This document shows positions 10,570 through 21,624 of a DNA stretch of 37,886 nt, in pieces. Position 1 is the stretch's first letter, and each line of letters opens with the position of its first letter. Made by a program: the position numbers and the translations under genes. The stretch is from Sphaeroforma sirkka (Eukaryota; Opisthokonta; Ichthyosporea; Ichthyophonida). Under the pieces are notes generated by a model, which made no database searches, was not told where the DNA came from, and saw only the letters and a list, made by a program, of their open reading frames with translations. The stretch is from positions 75,001-112,886 of the forward strand of contig LUCW03002236.1 in assembly GCA_001586965.3 (NCBI GenBank), in the 5' to 3' direction.

Positions 10570-12065
10570 GTGAGCTAAACTTAGCTTGCACAAACGAGTT
10601 ACTATGGGGGAGCAGTAGATGCTGAACTCTTTTGCACATGCTTAGAACAAGCCGGTGCAAATGGCCCGATATGCCTTCCGGGTGTTTGCCCGAGTAACCC
10701 TACGCGCGCAAAGTTTGTCGTCACGCTCAAGGAATGAGCCTTGTTGCCAATATCGTGATAAAGTTCAAGGAGCTGCTTTGCAAGTTTGCACTAATGCAAC
10801 TTGTGCATGCCAAAACTTAGCACAGATAGGGGGAAATAGCCTTGTGCAATTGGTCTAAATGGGCTTCAGTGTGAATGGCAACCCTGGTCCGGGAAGAATA
10901 CGTGCTTCACTATACGCGGAGAGGTGTATATGTCCGCGACTTGATAGTCAACATATTCATGCTATCTATTTTCACTGAACATCGTTGTTTGTGGCCAGTG
11001 AAAGCTAATGCTATAGCCTAGAATCGTACATGGTACGGTCCAGAGGGTAAATCGCGGTATCTTCATGTACGCGTTCGCCGTGCAAAGTACATAATGCATT
11101 GTGATTGTTCAACGTGTTGGTGTATTGAGGTGACACAAGATTGGCCTCTCATTAAAAGCCACAACCATTAGTGGCACACATCAAAGCTGGTGCAAAGCGA
11201 ACCGAATAAGTTATAGTCGCCAAATTCAAATCAGAATAAAATGATTGTACTTGTCTAATCTCGTTGTTGATGGTTGTCGCCATGTATGATACTGTTTGTC
11301 AATACTCGAGGCTGGTTAGATATATATATATGGGAATGTCTGTTTGGGCCTGAACAATACAGGCTTGCTGCATATGTAAAGTTATTATTGTATATATCTT
11401 TATCTTATGGCTATCGACACAATAGTCAAGCTCTATGCTACAAGTGTTGCATCTGAATCACTACGACAAATCCTACAAGACACCATGTGTTCCATAGATC
11501 TATATAAACAATGAGGGAGAATCGCTCTTTGGAAATTTAAGTAACTTAAACTTCATATCGTCCATTTAATTTTGACAATCGAAGTACAATTTGCTTAAAA
11601 TATAGCGCAACCCACTTTGCGTTTACTAGAATTCGCCCTTTATACCGTAGACATAAGATAATATTTTTTTCACTCGATAATTCGTCTCGATTGCGTTCCA
11701 TGACAGGTTGGCGCTTCGCCTGGCAAAAGTTGGGACTCATTGCTGAAGAAAATCATGCAAATCGATATGTCTAGCTCGCGATAAATTGAATTACCCACGA
11801 GGTCTGAAAACACAGTCTGTAATCATCGCACACACAACTGTCAGGTTGCAGCTTTTATATACTATAATCCCGAATCCGGCTCATCAGTGACATAAATGAA
11901 AATTGTTTCACAGGAGATCGCAAGGTGCGGTTACTAAGATCTATCCTAATATGCTAGATCTAGGTGAATGACCTTAGAAGTTTCTGCATGTATCACAAGT
12001 AGTCTACTAACACGCAACCGGCACCATATAATACAAGCGAAATATAAAGCAGCCATTTGCACAAT
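10570..12065. other. Flank downstream of CSE1; no gene
   Basis: No coding gene is recognised. Short diverged echoes of the last CSE1 codons (GCACAGGTGCAACTGGCATG at 10549) appear near 10650 (CCGGTGCAAATGG), 10786 (CTAATGCAACTTGTGCATG, then AAACTTAGC as after the stop) and 10842 (CTTGTGCAATTGG). Possible polyadenylation signals are ATTAAA near 11152 and AATAAA at 11235, but neither is close to the stop, so the CSE1 3' end cannot be fixed. Confidence 0.5.
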
Positions 12066-12482
12066 AATTGCTGCTAATAAACTCAGTCCAGACATCAAGA
12101 ATGAAAATTGTGAAAGCAGTACGATTGCAAAAACTTAGCTGGTTATAAATAGTTCCCACATGTATTTAGAAACAATTGGTTCTACAATAACTCTCGCTGA
12201 TAAAATCGATCCAGACGTTAAAAAAAACATTAAAGGAGCAGGACGATTGCAAAAGCACGAAAGCAAATAATAATACCAAAGCACATAAGGCAGACACTGA
12301 ACACAAAAACTACTGCTACTAATAACTGTGAAAGCAGTGCGATTGCAAAAGATTAGCTGGTCATAAATAGTCCCCATATGCAATGAAAATAATAAGCTAT
12401 AAGGTAATTTTTCACCCGAGACAATGAGAGACGATCCAGCAAGAATTCGGAGTTCTTCACGAAACATGAATACTTGTGAAAG
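12066..12482 (+). repeat. Degenerate repeats of an acceptor region upstream of the protease gene
   Basis: TGTGAAAGCAG(T)NCGATTGCAAAA occurs near 12109 and 12327, with a related GGAGCAGGACGATTGCAAAA near 12234. The first two continue with (C/G)(A)TTAGCTGG and ATAAATAGT. TGTGAAAG at 12475-12482 is also the putative acceptor of the first recognised protease exon, followed by CAACAAGACGAATCGCTG. Spacing between the main copies is ~118-218 bp. Confidence 0.6.
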
Positions 12483-14608
12483 CAACAAGACGAATCGCTG
12501 AAACTAGAGGAAATACTCTAAAAGTACATGGCCTACATGAAAAACAAACGCCAACGAAGACGCACTCAGCGGACCAAAACAAAGACACCGTTAATAGTTC
12601 ACCCCTACGTGATTTGCCAACGACTGATGCGCCACCTTCATCAACGTCATCTGCCACGTATGTCTATTCGGTTTCTTAAAAATATTGAATTGATGCTGAT
12701 AAGGGAAGGGATTGTATTTTTTTTTATAAGATAATGAAAATCTGATCGTGACTTACTGAAAAAACTCAAAACAGTGACACCGTTAAGGATTCGCCCCTAC
12801 GGGAGATGCCAACGACTGATGCGCCACTTTCATCAACATCATCTGCCACGTATGTATATTCGGTTTCTTCAAAATATTGAATCGATGCTGATAAGAGAAG
12901 GAATTGTATTTTTTTATAAGATAATGAAAATCTGTTCATAGGGGAAATGTAAGACGCATTACTACGTGTATAGCAAAACTGATGGCGCAATGGGAACAAG
13001 CGATTGACTCAGGAGAACATCAAAAGGGAGCTTCTTTACATCAAACTATCAAGCAATATGAAAAGGAGAGGGAAGTTTTCGTCTTAATGACCTCGTCTAG
13101 TTTTGCCGGTATGTAAGGGATTCCAGTGGCGCATCGAATGGATATAGAACATTTTCAAAATGTGTCTTTCAAAGAATAGATTGATACAAAGTCTGACTTC
13201 CATAGTTTAATTCGCCCTGTCACCGCCCTGTCACAGATATCATTACGTCAGTCCCAGATGCTGATAACAATCCGACACCTATACAGACAAAAACCTCTCC
13301 AGTGAAATGTGACACGGAAACCAGTGAAAGTATGTTTTGCAGGCTGTATACCTCTGATAGTTGAGTTAGTGTAAAGACCATATTTGAGTAACGTAATGAT
13401 TATGTTCATATGCAAAACTTGTGCTGGCTGACATAATATGTACATTACTTGGTACAGAGACAGGCTCTTCTATCGTTGCAGACAAGGATTGCTCATCCAG
13501 CCAAATGAGAACAACAGCTCGTAACCACAACGATAATGACTACGCATCAAGGTGTGTTTTACATTTTTGAGAAGGATTGTCGTTTCTCTGTAATCTGTAA
13601 GGTGAAACTCGGTAATGTTTTTATTGATCCCCATATTCCCAACCTACAATTAGCGGTGAACTGCCAGGGAAATTAGAAGCATCAAACATATCAGACCGAA
13701 ATCCATGATCGGGTGCACCAATGAGGGAAAAACTGGCTGCAAACCGCAACGCACGCCTAGCAGTCAAACGAAGCAAGACGCTTGGCAAGTCTAGTGTTAA
13801 TGACTAGCAAAAACAAGTTGTATCGCTCTACGTTGTTGAGAAAGAGTGCGCCGCCTTCTACAATAAGCAGTGGGAACAGTGTGAACATGTAGAAAAGAAG
13901 CGAAAAGAGATAATCAACATAGATACCAATGTAGTGAAAGGTACTGTGGCAGAGTCGAAGTCATTTTATGTCGGCGGCTGGATCTTACAGGAGAACATTG
14001 TAGTACAATGCTGCAAACCAGGGGAGTGGATCACAGGCTCGCTTATATCCGGGGTATTCTACCATTTATCACAATCACCCTCTCTGGCTGTTCATTTCTG
14101 TGATGCTGATGCACACAGAGTATGGATGAAGGACTTATACAAGTATCGTAGGGCAGAAAGCTTACGACTTAAGAGACCACCACAGGTGTCCGAAAGGATC
14201 TCTGTATTGATCCCATGGAATCATAGCAACGCACATTGGAACTTGGAGATTGATACATTGTATACAACTAACGCTACAGTTACTATTTTAGATGGTATGC
14301 CAAATCCTGTTAGAGCTGACAAACAGTTCAATTATATAGTACGATGGATTAAATGTTACCTCACAGATAATGTTACATACAGCCTAAAAGTAGGCGGTTT
14401 TAACCAAAACGACAGTTTTAGCTGCGAGGTTTTGCTAGCAGTATCACAAAATCCACAACTCGTGCATGATTTGGAGGCATTGTCTTCGCACGAACATGTC
14501 ACAAGCGTCCAACATAACAAAAGAATTAGACAATGGATTCCCGAAACACTATTCTCGTATATTCCTATAAAAGAGCATCACAGACCACGTGAGTTGCGAA
14601 CCAGGTAG
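12483..14608 (+). pseudogene. Ulp1-like (C48) cysteine protease gene, six exons, two in-frame stops
   Basis: Inferred exons are 12483-12657, 12775-12849, 12942-13108, 13237-13329, 13458-13551 and 13654-14608; donors are mostly GTATGT and all phases agree. The N-terminal half is Ser/Thr/Asn-rich and low in complexity. The last exon holds a SUMO-protease-type fold: counting from the Met at 13934, AHW gives His101, TILDG gives Asp120, and QNDSFSC gives Gln168 and Cys174 with the family's Q-x5-C spacing. The usual Gly after the Cys is Glu. Upstream in the last exon the same frame contains TGA (13706-13708) and TAG (13805-13807), each one C-to-T change from a sense codon, with coding-like sequence on both sides. 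No intron with matching phase removes both. C48 proteases cut SUMO/Ub-like tails in hosts but also travel in DNA transposons; no transposase is seen beside it. The N-terminus is not identified. An intact 224-codon frame from 13934 could still be translated. Confidence 0.7.
12584..12943 (+). repeat. 192-bp tandem duplication of a whole symmetric exon
   Basis: The block from GACACCGTTAA (12584) repeats at 12776 with few changes, covering the exon end (TTDAPxSSTSSAT), its GTATGT donor, the poly-T tract and ATAAGATAATGAAAATCTG. The second copy has its own CAG acceptor (12772-12774), so exon 12775-12849 is 75 nt, phase 2 at both ends, and can be included or skipped without changing frame. Confidence 0.9.
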
Positions 14609-14649
14609 TGAGATAAGCTTGAATGAAGCAGCATATATCAACACCAATC

Positions 14650-14655
14650 AATAAA
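14650..14655 (+). terminator. Polyadenylation signal of the protease gene
   Basis: AATAAA lies 42 bases after the stop codon, followed by a run of ten C at about 14667-14676. Confidence 0.6.
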
Positions 14656-14748
14656 AGACATCATACCCCCCCCCTCAACACATTTATTCGTTAAAAAAGG
14701 ATATAGCCGAAGGCTCTTTAATTTAAATTTAAGCAAATTTTGCACGAT

Positions 14749-15664
14749 AAAGTCACTAAATGTACATGAAGAAATTGGAACTGTCACTAAATGTACATTT
14801 GTACATATTCGATTCATATTTCAGTGTAAATATCGGTCTCTTAAGGCGGTATAAACATCTTAGAGCTACTAAACGTAATAAAATCTTAAAGTCTTTTAAT
14901 AAGTTTTTAAAGTATACGAATTTTAGTCTGGTAATAAAGTTAGGTATGCCTCATAGAAATCAGCAATACTCTGGGGGATTGTAAGGCTGAGACATTGCCT
15001 ATATATCATCCTCCCAGTACTGATTTCGCCGAAGGGATTTTATTTATGTTTTCGTTATCGTTATCGTCGAAACTAGTATTATTTGTTTCGTCGCACGAAT
15101 TACTAAAACTAGTAAAATCCTGTCTTTAGAAAAAAAAAGTAAAAAAAGTAAAAATACTCTTGATGTCCGTAGTTATTGTCTTAACCAATAACTGGCCACT
15201 TATCAAGAATTACCGACTTGCCATCATCAGACTGGCACATCTGGTTGGCTGAGCGGAGGTCAAACTAGGCAACCATTAAGGGTCTCTAGAAACCTATGTT
15301 CGGTTGAGCCATCTCGCTACCGAAGTATTCAGATGTATATTTTGGAGTGTTTATCTAGGTCTCTTAATAGACCTACTCCAAATATACTCTTTGGCCTTGT
15401 CCACAGTCCCTTTAATGGGTCGGAGCCAAAATATCTGATTTGTAAAATGGAAAAGGTACTTGTATATAGAACCGTTAAAAACCATTTAATACACGTGCTT
15501 TTAATAGTACGTTTATAATTTACGTACTGCTTAAGAGTACGTTTTTTAACATAAAGAGTCTAATGTGGAGGCCCGGCTATTACATCAGTACGTTTTTATC
15601 GAGAAAAAGGGTGGATGTACATTTAGTGACTTTTCCACATTTTTAATGTACATTTAGCTACTTT
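14749..15664. mobile_element. 916-bp element with 50-bp terminal inverted repeats (non-autonomous DNA transposon or fold-back element)
   Basis: The left end 14749-14798 and right end 15615-15664 are inverted copies (about 42 of 50 positions). Outer parts match as AAAGTNNCTAAATGTACAT, inner parts as a perfect GTCACTAAATGTACAT, each separated by 15 bases on both sides. The inside has no credible coding frame and is full of short hairpins. No clear target-site duplication is visible beside either end. It directly abuts the truncated gag of the next retroelement, so it may have inserted there or sit at a rearrangement breakpoint. Confidence 0.75.
15331..15442. other. Nested hairpin within the inverted-repeat element
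   Basis: An outer stem pairs CAGATGTATATTTTGG (from 15331) with CCAAAATATCTG (ending near 15441). Inside it, TATTTTGGAG pairs with CTCCAAATA around a 7-bp perfect stem TAGGTCT/AGACCTA (loop CTTAAT). A second arm GTCCC/GGGTC with loop TTTAAT follows. It could be a structured RNA or a cruciform-forming DNA core. Confidence 0.55.
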
Positions 15665-15665
15665 G

Positions 15666-16421
15666 TTCTTAAGATTGCCTTAATGACACCCGCTATGATG
15701 GCCATGTCGTATGATGGGCTCACCACGTATCTCATCGCATTGGATCCAGATGAAAATGGCCCATCACCCATTGTGCACGGTGCGCATGTAGCTATATCGA
15801 TAGGAAGTTGTGCATTCTGCAATAATCGTGGGCACTCCATCGGGCAATGACGTAAGCTACAAGCGCTATTTAAATCATGCGTTGCTGGTAACCCACATAA
15901 TCAGGGTCATGACCACGACGGTCGTAAACGTTACGATCGACGGATTGACAAATCTGGTCCTCGTCATGACATGAGAGACTACAGATTTTAAGTCCGAGAA
16001 CAATGACAAGCATCGCCGACCTGATTCGAATCGTGACTACCGTACTCGTGTGGAACAGTACAATAGAAACAACAGCTACCAATACCGCTACAATAATCAC
16101 GATGATCAGGACCGACAGGACTACCGAGTATATAGGTACAATCGACGCAACTACGACGATGGTAGATATTCACGAGATACCCAACGTGCACAAGACATTG
16201 ACAGAACATACATACCCCAGAGCAATCGACGCCAAGCTCAGGAAAGCAGACAAGACAAAGCTATGTCAGCACAAGTATCTGATGACCAGCTACCTGCAAA
16301 CAGACAGATTGCATTCTTGCTTGCGATAGTTGCGCCACCATACACGTACTTCCCTATAAGTACCTCAAACATCACCTCGTCAGCAGCATGCGCATTAATG
16401 ACTGGTATGCGCTCAAAATAG
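15666..16421 (+). pseudogene. gag remnant of copia element 1
   Basis: A CCHC zinc knuckle reads CAFCNNRGHSIGQ followed by TGA (15848-15850) exactly where the last Cys belongs, so the knuckle was lost by a stop. After it comes a His/Asp/Arg-rich basic stretch, then a frame change to a Tyr/Asn/Arg/Asp-rich segment (about 16050-16290) typical of the nucleocapsid-protease linker. A protease-like stretch with ALMTG follows and ends at TAG in 16419-16421. Confidence 0.75.
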
Positions 16422-17199
16422 CTGATGGGACAATTATTTATCCGAAGTATGTGGCTCAGCTAGGAAACTTGGGAGACGTACTCATTGATACGCCATTTAA
16501 AACTGCACTACTAAGTATCAGCCTACTCTCAGCGCGACACTACTCATTTAAATTCAACAACAACATGATGTACATATTACTACCAAGCTTCGGAACCATA
16601 ATAGTACATGAAAGGCGCAGAATATACTGTGTACACATCGACGACATAGCTATGACTACAGTGGAACCATCGCTGGAGAAAGCCAACCAGATTTCATGGT
16701 ACAACAGGCTCGCGCACCCCAACTACGTTCCAAAAGATTTACCATACATAAGGCAACCAGAGGAACGATGCAAAGCATGCACTGTTGCTAAGAAGAAGAA
16801 CAAGAATACAAACAAGGAACGACAGCACGAGTCTACAGAGCCTCTCGAGTTAGTCTTCGTGGATATAATAGGACCGTTTGAAACGTCGATAGGATCCAAC
16901 ACCCACTCTGTATAAATCATAGACGATTTTTCTAGCATGGCCAAAGAGTATCCGATCCGCGATCTGAAAGCGACAACAATTTTGGATGCTATGTTATACA
17001 CCTTCGATGAATGGTACATCTTAAGTCATCGCCGAGTTCAGGGCATACAAATGGATCGAGGCTCACAGTTTACAGCAAACGTAACGAGGCGCATGCTTGC
17101 GTATTTGGGATACTGCTCGAGGTACGCACCTACGGCCACGCCACTATACCATGGCAAGGTAGAGAGACTCCATGGTACACTGGTCCCTAGAATGCTTGC
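16388..17199 (+). pseudogene. Integrase region of copia element 1
   Basis: From 16388 a frame runs through the end of the protease domain (IADG...ALLS) into a GAG-pre-integrase zinc site (WYNRLAHPNYV...CKACTVAK; the usual first His is Tyr) and the integrase core. The first catalytic Asp is in VFVDIIGPF, then TAA (16913-16915) interrupts, and IIDDFS resumes in the same frame. The second Asp (QMDRGSQF) and the Glu (GKVERLHG) are 35 residues apart, the D-35-E spacing of integrases. A frameshift at ~17200 separates this from the next segment. Confidence 0.9.
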
Positions 17200-18950
17200 A
17201 TGAAGTATGCACGTCTACCGACTACTATGTGGGCTGAATCACTGATTCAAACTACCAACATATACAGTGCTATACCCACCAACGAGAAGAGCTCATCCCC
17301 ATACGAGAAATTAGCAGAATACGCATTTCCAATAGATATGTTCAGAACATTCGGGCGTCACATCGCATACAAGAACCGTGATCCAGACAGCAAACTCGAC
17401 GACAAAGCACTGGATAGCATTCTTCTTGTGCAACTCTTGGACACAACACCGAACTCGTATCGTATATACTCACCACTGACAAAGCGTATAATACAAAGCC
17501 GAGACTTCTATATATTCGAAGATGAATTCTTTGTCTGGGAAGACAACAAATGTACAACCGCTATCGCACCACCTGACACTACGAACAGTAGTACATTCCT
17601 CCAAATCAAGAATGGCGAATTCCAAACAGACACAAAGACAACATCGACAACGGAAGATATGCTTAGCCAGCAAGCCCAGCCAACTGTGACGCACAAGTCG
17701 AGCAACTCAAAACAACTACAAATAACTTCATCGTCAGCACAACAACCTGCTGAGAGCGAAGCACATACCGTCGAGTCGGAGGCTTCTGCAACGACTACCA
17801 GAACACAACATGATCTCGAAGCAACCATAGCTAGAAAAACGGCAGAAGGTCGCCGAGTCTCTCAAGAACTGCGGGACCTTGCGATAGATGATAATAATGT
17901 CGACTGGTATCACGATAGCCGTCGTAAGAGACGAACTCCTAGCACTACGCACACTGTCAATTCAGCAACTGCAGCAATGGAACCGAAAACATACAAAGGT
18001 ATATATGAGATGCCAAACGCAGCCAATTGGAAGGAATCAGCACGTTCGGAGATGGAGAGCATGGTGATACAGCGCAAGGCATTCACTCTGGTTGACAACA
18101 GACCGCGAGAGAAATCATTATTCCCCGCTCGATGGGTCTTCAAGGCAAAAACGAATGAATCAGGACAAGTCACACGACTCAAATCACGTCTAAACGTAGC
18201 AGCATTCAAGGCAAAACAGGGAGTTGACTACGATGAAAGCTATGCCCCAGTAATAGCCAAGGAAACACTCAGAATCTGTCTAGCTCTAATGGCCCACTTT
18301 GAAATGGACATTCGACAATACGATACACCCTCGGCCTACCTCACTCAAGAACTGGATACCCCTAGCTACATGCGAGTGCCGCAAGGATACGATCTCATCG
18401 AACATCTATTGGACCCTTCTCAGAGAAAACTATACGAAAGGCACAAGCAAGGAGACACAAAGGTTGTATGTCGAGTCGACCGTTGCGTATACGGTCTACC
18501 ACCTAGCGGATACTACTGGTTTAAAGCTATTCATCGATTTGCTATACAGCACAATTATAAACAAGCACAATCGGATGGAGCACTGTTCATCAAACAATCA
18601 CACAGTGGACCTTGTTTTATTATTGTACACGTAGATGACAAAATTGCAGCATGTCAGAGTAAGACCGACGGACAGAAACTAGCTGACACAATAAAAGGCG
18701 AATGGAACACTGTTGATATGGGCCTACCGTTATGCTTTCTCAAGTGCCAAGTGGAAATACACCCTGGAAGAGTACGTCTCCATCAACGACAATACCTAAG
18801 AGAAATATTGCAGGAATGGAGGTTGATAGACTGTAAACCAGCATGGGTGCCAATTCTAGAATCGGACTATATGAAGTAACAGATAAACATGCATATCTCC
18901 CGGAAAAGGCGGCAAGCTCAAACGTCCCAACAATCACACAATACAACTAG
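17200..18950 (+). pseudogene. Integrase tail, linker and reverse transcriptase of copia element 1
   Basis: The longest open frame in the window (17200-18879, 559 codons). It starts in the post-integrase region (LPTTMWAESLIQTTNIYSA), passes a Thr/Ser/Gln-rich linker, then a copia reverse transcriptase: RWVFKAK, RLNVAAFKAKQGVDYDESYAPV, the first catalytic Asp in RQYDTPSAYL, CVYGLPPSGYYW and the catalytic box HVDDKIA (18628-18648; YVDD in most relatives). A frameshift near 18877 moves the frame to ...VTDKHAYLPEK, which ends in TAG at 18951-18953. Confidence 0.93.
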
Positions 18951-19597
18951 CTAGTGGGTCAGCTACGATACCTTGTAGATCAGACACAAGTGGATATATG
19001 CTTTGCAGTTTCGATCCTAAGTCGCTATCTGATAGCACCTCAGTACCACCACTTCAGAGGTGCCGAGCGCTGTTTGAAGTATCTCGCTGGTACTCAGGAT
19101 TTCGGACTCGAATACACGAACAAAGAACCATGTATTCCCTATCTGAGTGCAGACAGTAACTTTGCTAGCGATGACACAACAAGACGATCCACCACTGGGC
19201 GAGTGTGCATTATAGTAGGTGCCCCATTCATGTGGGGAACAAACTTGCAACGACTAGTAACAACGTGTACAGCAGAGGCAGAGTACGTAGCACAATCAAA
19301 TACAGCCAAAGACGCGATATGGGCTAAGAATCTCTTCACAGAATTCGGCATTCCGCTCGTAGAACCCACCACCATAGAACAGGACCAGCAATACTGATGG
19401 GAAATGGTATCACGAAATCCCGCCGTACAAAACATGTCGATCTACGATATCATCACATCAGGCAATTCACATCGAACAACACCATCAAGCTAAAATACAT
19501 ACTATCAGAACAGCTACTCAGTGATTTCTTCACGAAGCCACTCAGCCGAGAGAAGTTTACCGACAATACGCGACAGACTAATGACCCGGATGTGTAA
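18951..19597 (+). pseudogene. RNase H and C-terminus of copia element 1
   Basis: GQLRYLVDQTQVDICFAVS, then CLKYLAGTQDFGLEY, LSADSNFASD, RRSTTGR and TCTAEAEYVA mark the copia RNase H; in YLSADSNFA the conserved DADWAGD motif has changed. A frameshift at ~19397 leads to the C-terminal RRTKHVDLRYHHIRQF and LLSDFFTKPLSREKF, standard for Ty1/copia, ending at TAA 19595-19597. Confidence 0.9.
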
Positions 19598-20729
19598 ACT
19601 TCGATGGGTACTTCTATGTTTTAAACTATGTTATATAAACTAAGATACAATTTAAGTCAGTTAGGATTTAGCAGTGGTAGCTTCTGTAAGAATGATCGGG
19701 ACTGCCTCTCGGTAAGAGCCCTAATATCCTCGATCACACAGAACGTACCTCTAGCTGTTCTTTATTGAATAATTCTCACTAGAAGTACTAAGTGTTCATG
19801 ACCACATGTCTAATTTGTAGATTGACATAAGAACGTAAGTCAAGCTAATATCATTAGCTAATATAAATAAAGTTCTATCGGAAGAAAAGTTAAAAAAAGA
19901 AAAAGACTTATTGGATTTTGGAGATTGGCGGGAAGACCAAAACCTGCAAGTAGTAGTTCAGAGATTATAAAATTTAGTTTATAATATCCTACATCTACTA
20001 TCGTCTCAAATAGGTCCAAGTAAATGAGTCTTACCAAATACTCAGGCTATTGGGGCCATCAAAGTGAATTTAGAACACTGGAAATATTGGAAAAAGAATT
20101 TGTATAATTTTTTTTAAATACAATTAAAAACCAATATGTTATCTCATTTGATCTTGATATTTTAGACTGTCCGGAGGCCGTATTTCTACAGATGCCAGTA
20201 TCAACATAGTTCACTTTACAATAAAGGTAAGTATGTGTCAAATGCTTTGTGCTTCTATTTCTGACTGCAAAAAAAAACATATAGATATATCGTACCTTGT
20301 AAAAAGAGTGTGTACAAACTGTTTGTGTTATATGTAAAAATGAAATTCTAAATAATAAACACGCAATATATAACTATATATTTGTTTATATAATTGTTCC
20401 TATCGATAGACACCCAGGAATTTACTTGTGCGACTGTGTTTTGACATAAAATACTCTGAAGTTAAAGTTGAATCCCGCAGACAATTTGTATTCATCGATA
20501 CACATAATATTAGTAACTTACTGGTTCTTTTCAATTTCTATGCGTGATATCGCAAAAGTTGCACACCTGTGACAATTTGTATAGAAATTCACTCGTAGGG
20601 TAAACAAAATTGTGAATTTCGCAGCCTACAGGCCCTACAGGGACCACAACCTCACACTGTCTCCACCCCCAACCTTAATAGCCGACTAATTATCGTCACG
20701 GAGATGAGTAGGGTGAGCGATGGAGTGTC
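19598..20729. other. AT-rich spacer, possible 3' end of copia element 1
   Basis: No gene is recognised. The first ~300 bases, with TATATAAA-like tracts and AATAAA near 19865, could hold the element's 3' terminal repeat, but no matching 5' copy is in the window, so no boundary can be set. The rest is AT-rich with T and A runs. Confidence 0.5.
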
Positions 20730-21624
20730 CTGACGCATTGGGGACATTTCAAACCCAGGCGGTGTCCCTGGTTGTCTCAGAGAGAACTGATGATGACCGT
20801 CTTTTGTTTCTGCCTCCTACAGTGAATGGGGGTGTTGTTGACAAATAATGGTGCCTGCGTACGATTTACGGGTGGGTGGGCACGAGCCCCAGTCAGATTC
20901 CGTATAGGCTGCTAAATGATAGCCAATGACACGGGAATTAGGGGCAATGGTGTACTGAAGAGCCAGGGTTTTGGTGGTCAGCAAGTAGTGTAATATGCGT
21001 GGGAGAGCCTCGTAATGGGATATGAGTGGAGCGACGCCGAATGCGGCAAGTTGGTTGAGAGCGCACGCGATGTCGGGGTTCGTCATGTTTGCGGCGAAGC
21101 CGAGAGCTCCGAGGAGTTTACGGTATTTGCCATGGAATAAATTTCCGGTGATTGTCCCGGGATGAATGCCGGTATTGGGGGGTGTGCTTAGGGGCCGCTG
21201 ATAAGGCCTAGAAAATATGTCCTATGCGTTCGATGTACGCGTCTTGCATGGATGGCAATAATACCGGAGGGGTGTCAAGGTGATGTGCCAAACCAAGATT
21301 CTTCCTGCTGTATGTCCGGGATAATTGATCATATAACCATTGTGCGCTGCCGGAGTTGCAGACAACGGCAGGGACCACTTCGTCGACGTAAACAACGAGG
21401 ATAATATCACGGGTAATATGCCGTCATATGTTTTCGTCTTGGGCGGTCTGTTAACAACCAAGGTGGCGAAGCGTACGACCGATGTCCTGGTTCCAGAGGC
21501 GGCCGGCATGTTTAAGGCCGTATAGCCCCCGGAGAAGTTTGAGAACGGTGTTGGGGTTGTAATGATCATGTTCCACGCTGCCCTTTGGTGGGTACATATA
21601 AACTGGTGTATCGAGTGTAAATAG
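20730..21624 (-). pseudogene. Reverse transcriptase (part) and RNase H of copia element 2
   Basis: Starts at LDTPVYMYPPKGSVEHDHYN, then VLKLLRGLYGLKHAGRLWNQ and DIILVVYVDEVVPA, where the second Asp of YVDD is Glu (21378-21395). RNase H follows: NPDIACALNQLAAFG, LPRILHYLLTTKTLALQY, YTESDWGSCPPTRKSYAG, and in a shifted frame QKQKTVIISS. About 130 residues of the N-terminal reverse transcriptase are missing. Confidence 0.88.

Larger units (their letters stand above)
15666..19597 (+). mobile_element. Ty1/copia retrotransposon 1, 5'-truncated and inactive
   Basis: Domain order is gag zinc knuckle, protease region, GAG-pre-integrase, integrase, reverse transcriptase, RNase H: the copia order. Reading is broken by stops or frameshifts near 15848, 16421, 16913, 17200, 18877, 18951 and 19397. 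No long terminal repeat pair could be matched between its two sides, and the N-terminal gag is missing at the left junction. Confidence 0.93.

Noticed and set aside
15240..15325. tRNA-like stretch (GGCTGAGCGG ... GTTCGGTTGAG) in the inverted-repeat element
   Set aside because: No acceptor stem pairs with it and the T-arm consensus is poor.
14749..15664. This block as the 5' long terminal repeat of copia element 1
   Set aside because: No matching sequence was found after the element's 3' end, and its ends are inverted, not direct, repeats.
16937..17203. Separate small gene after the TAA at 16913
   Set aside because: It is the continuation of the same integrase frame after a stop codon.
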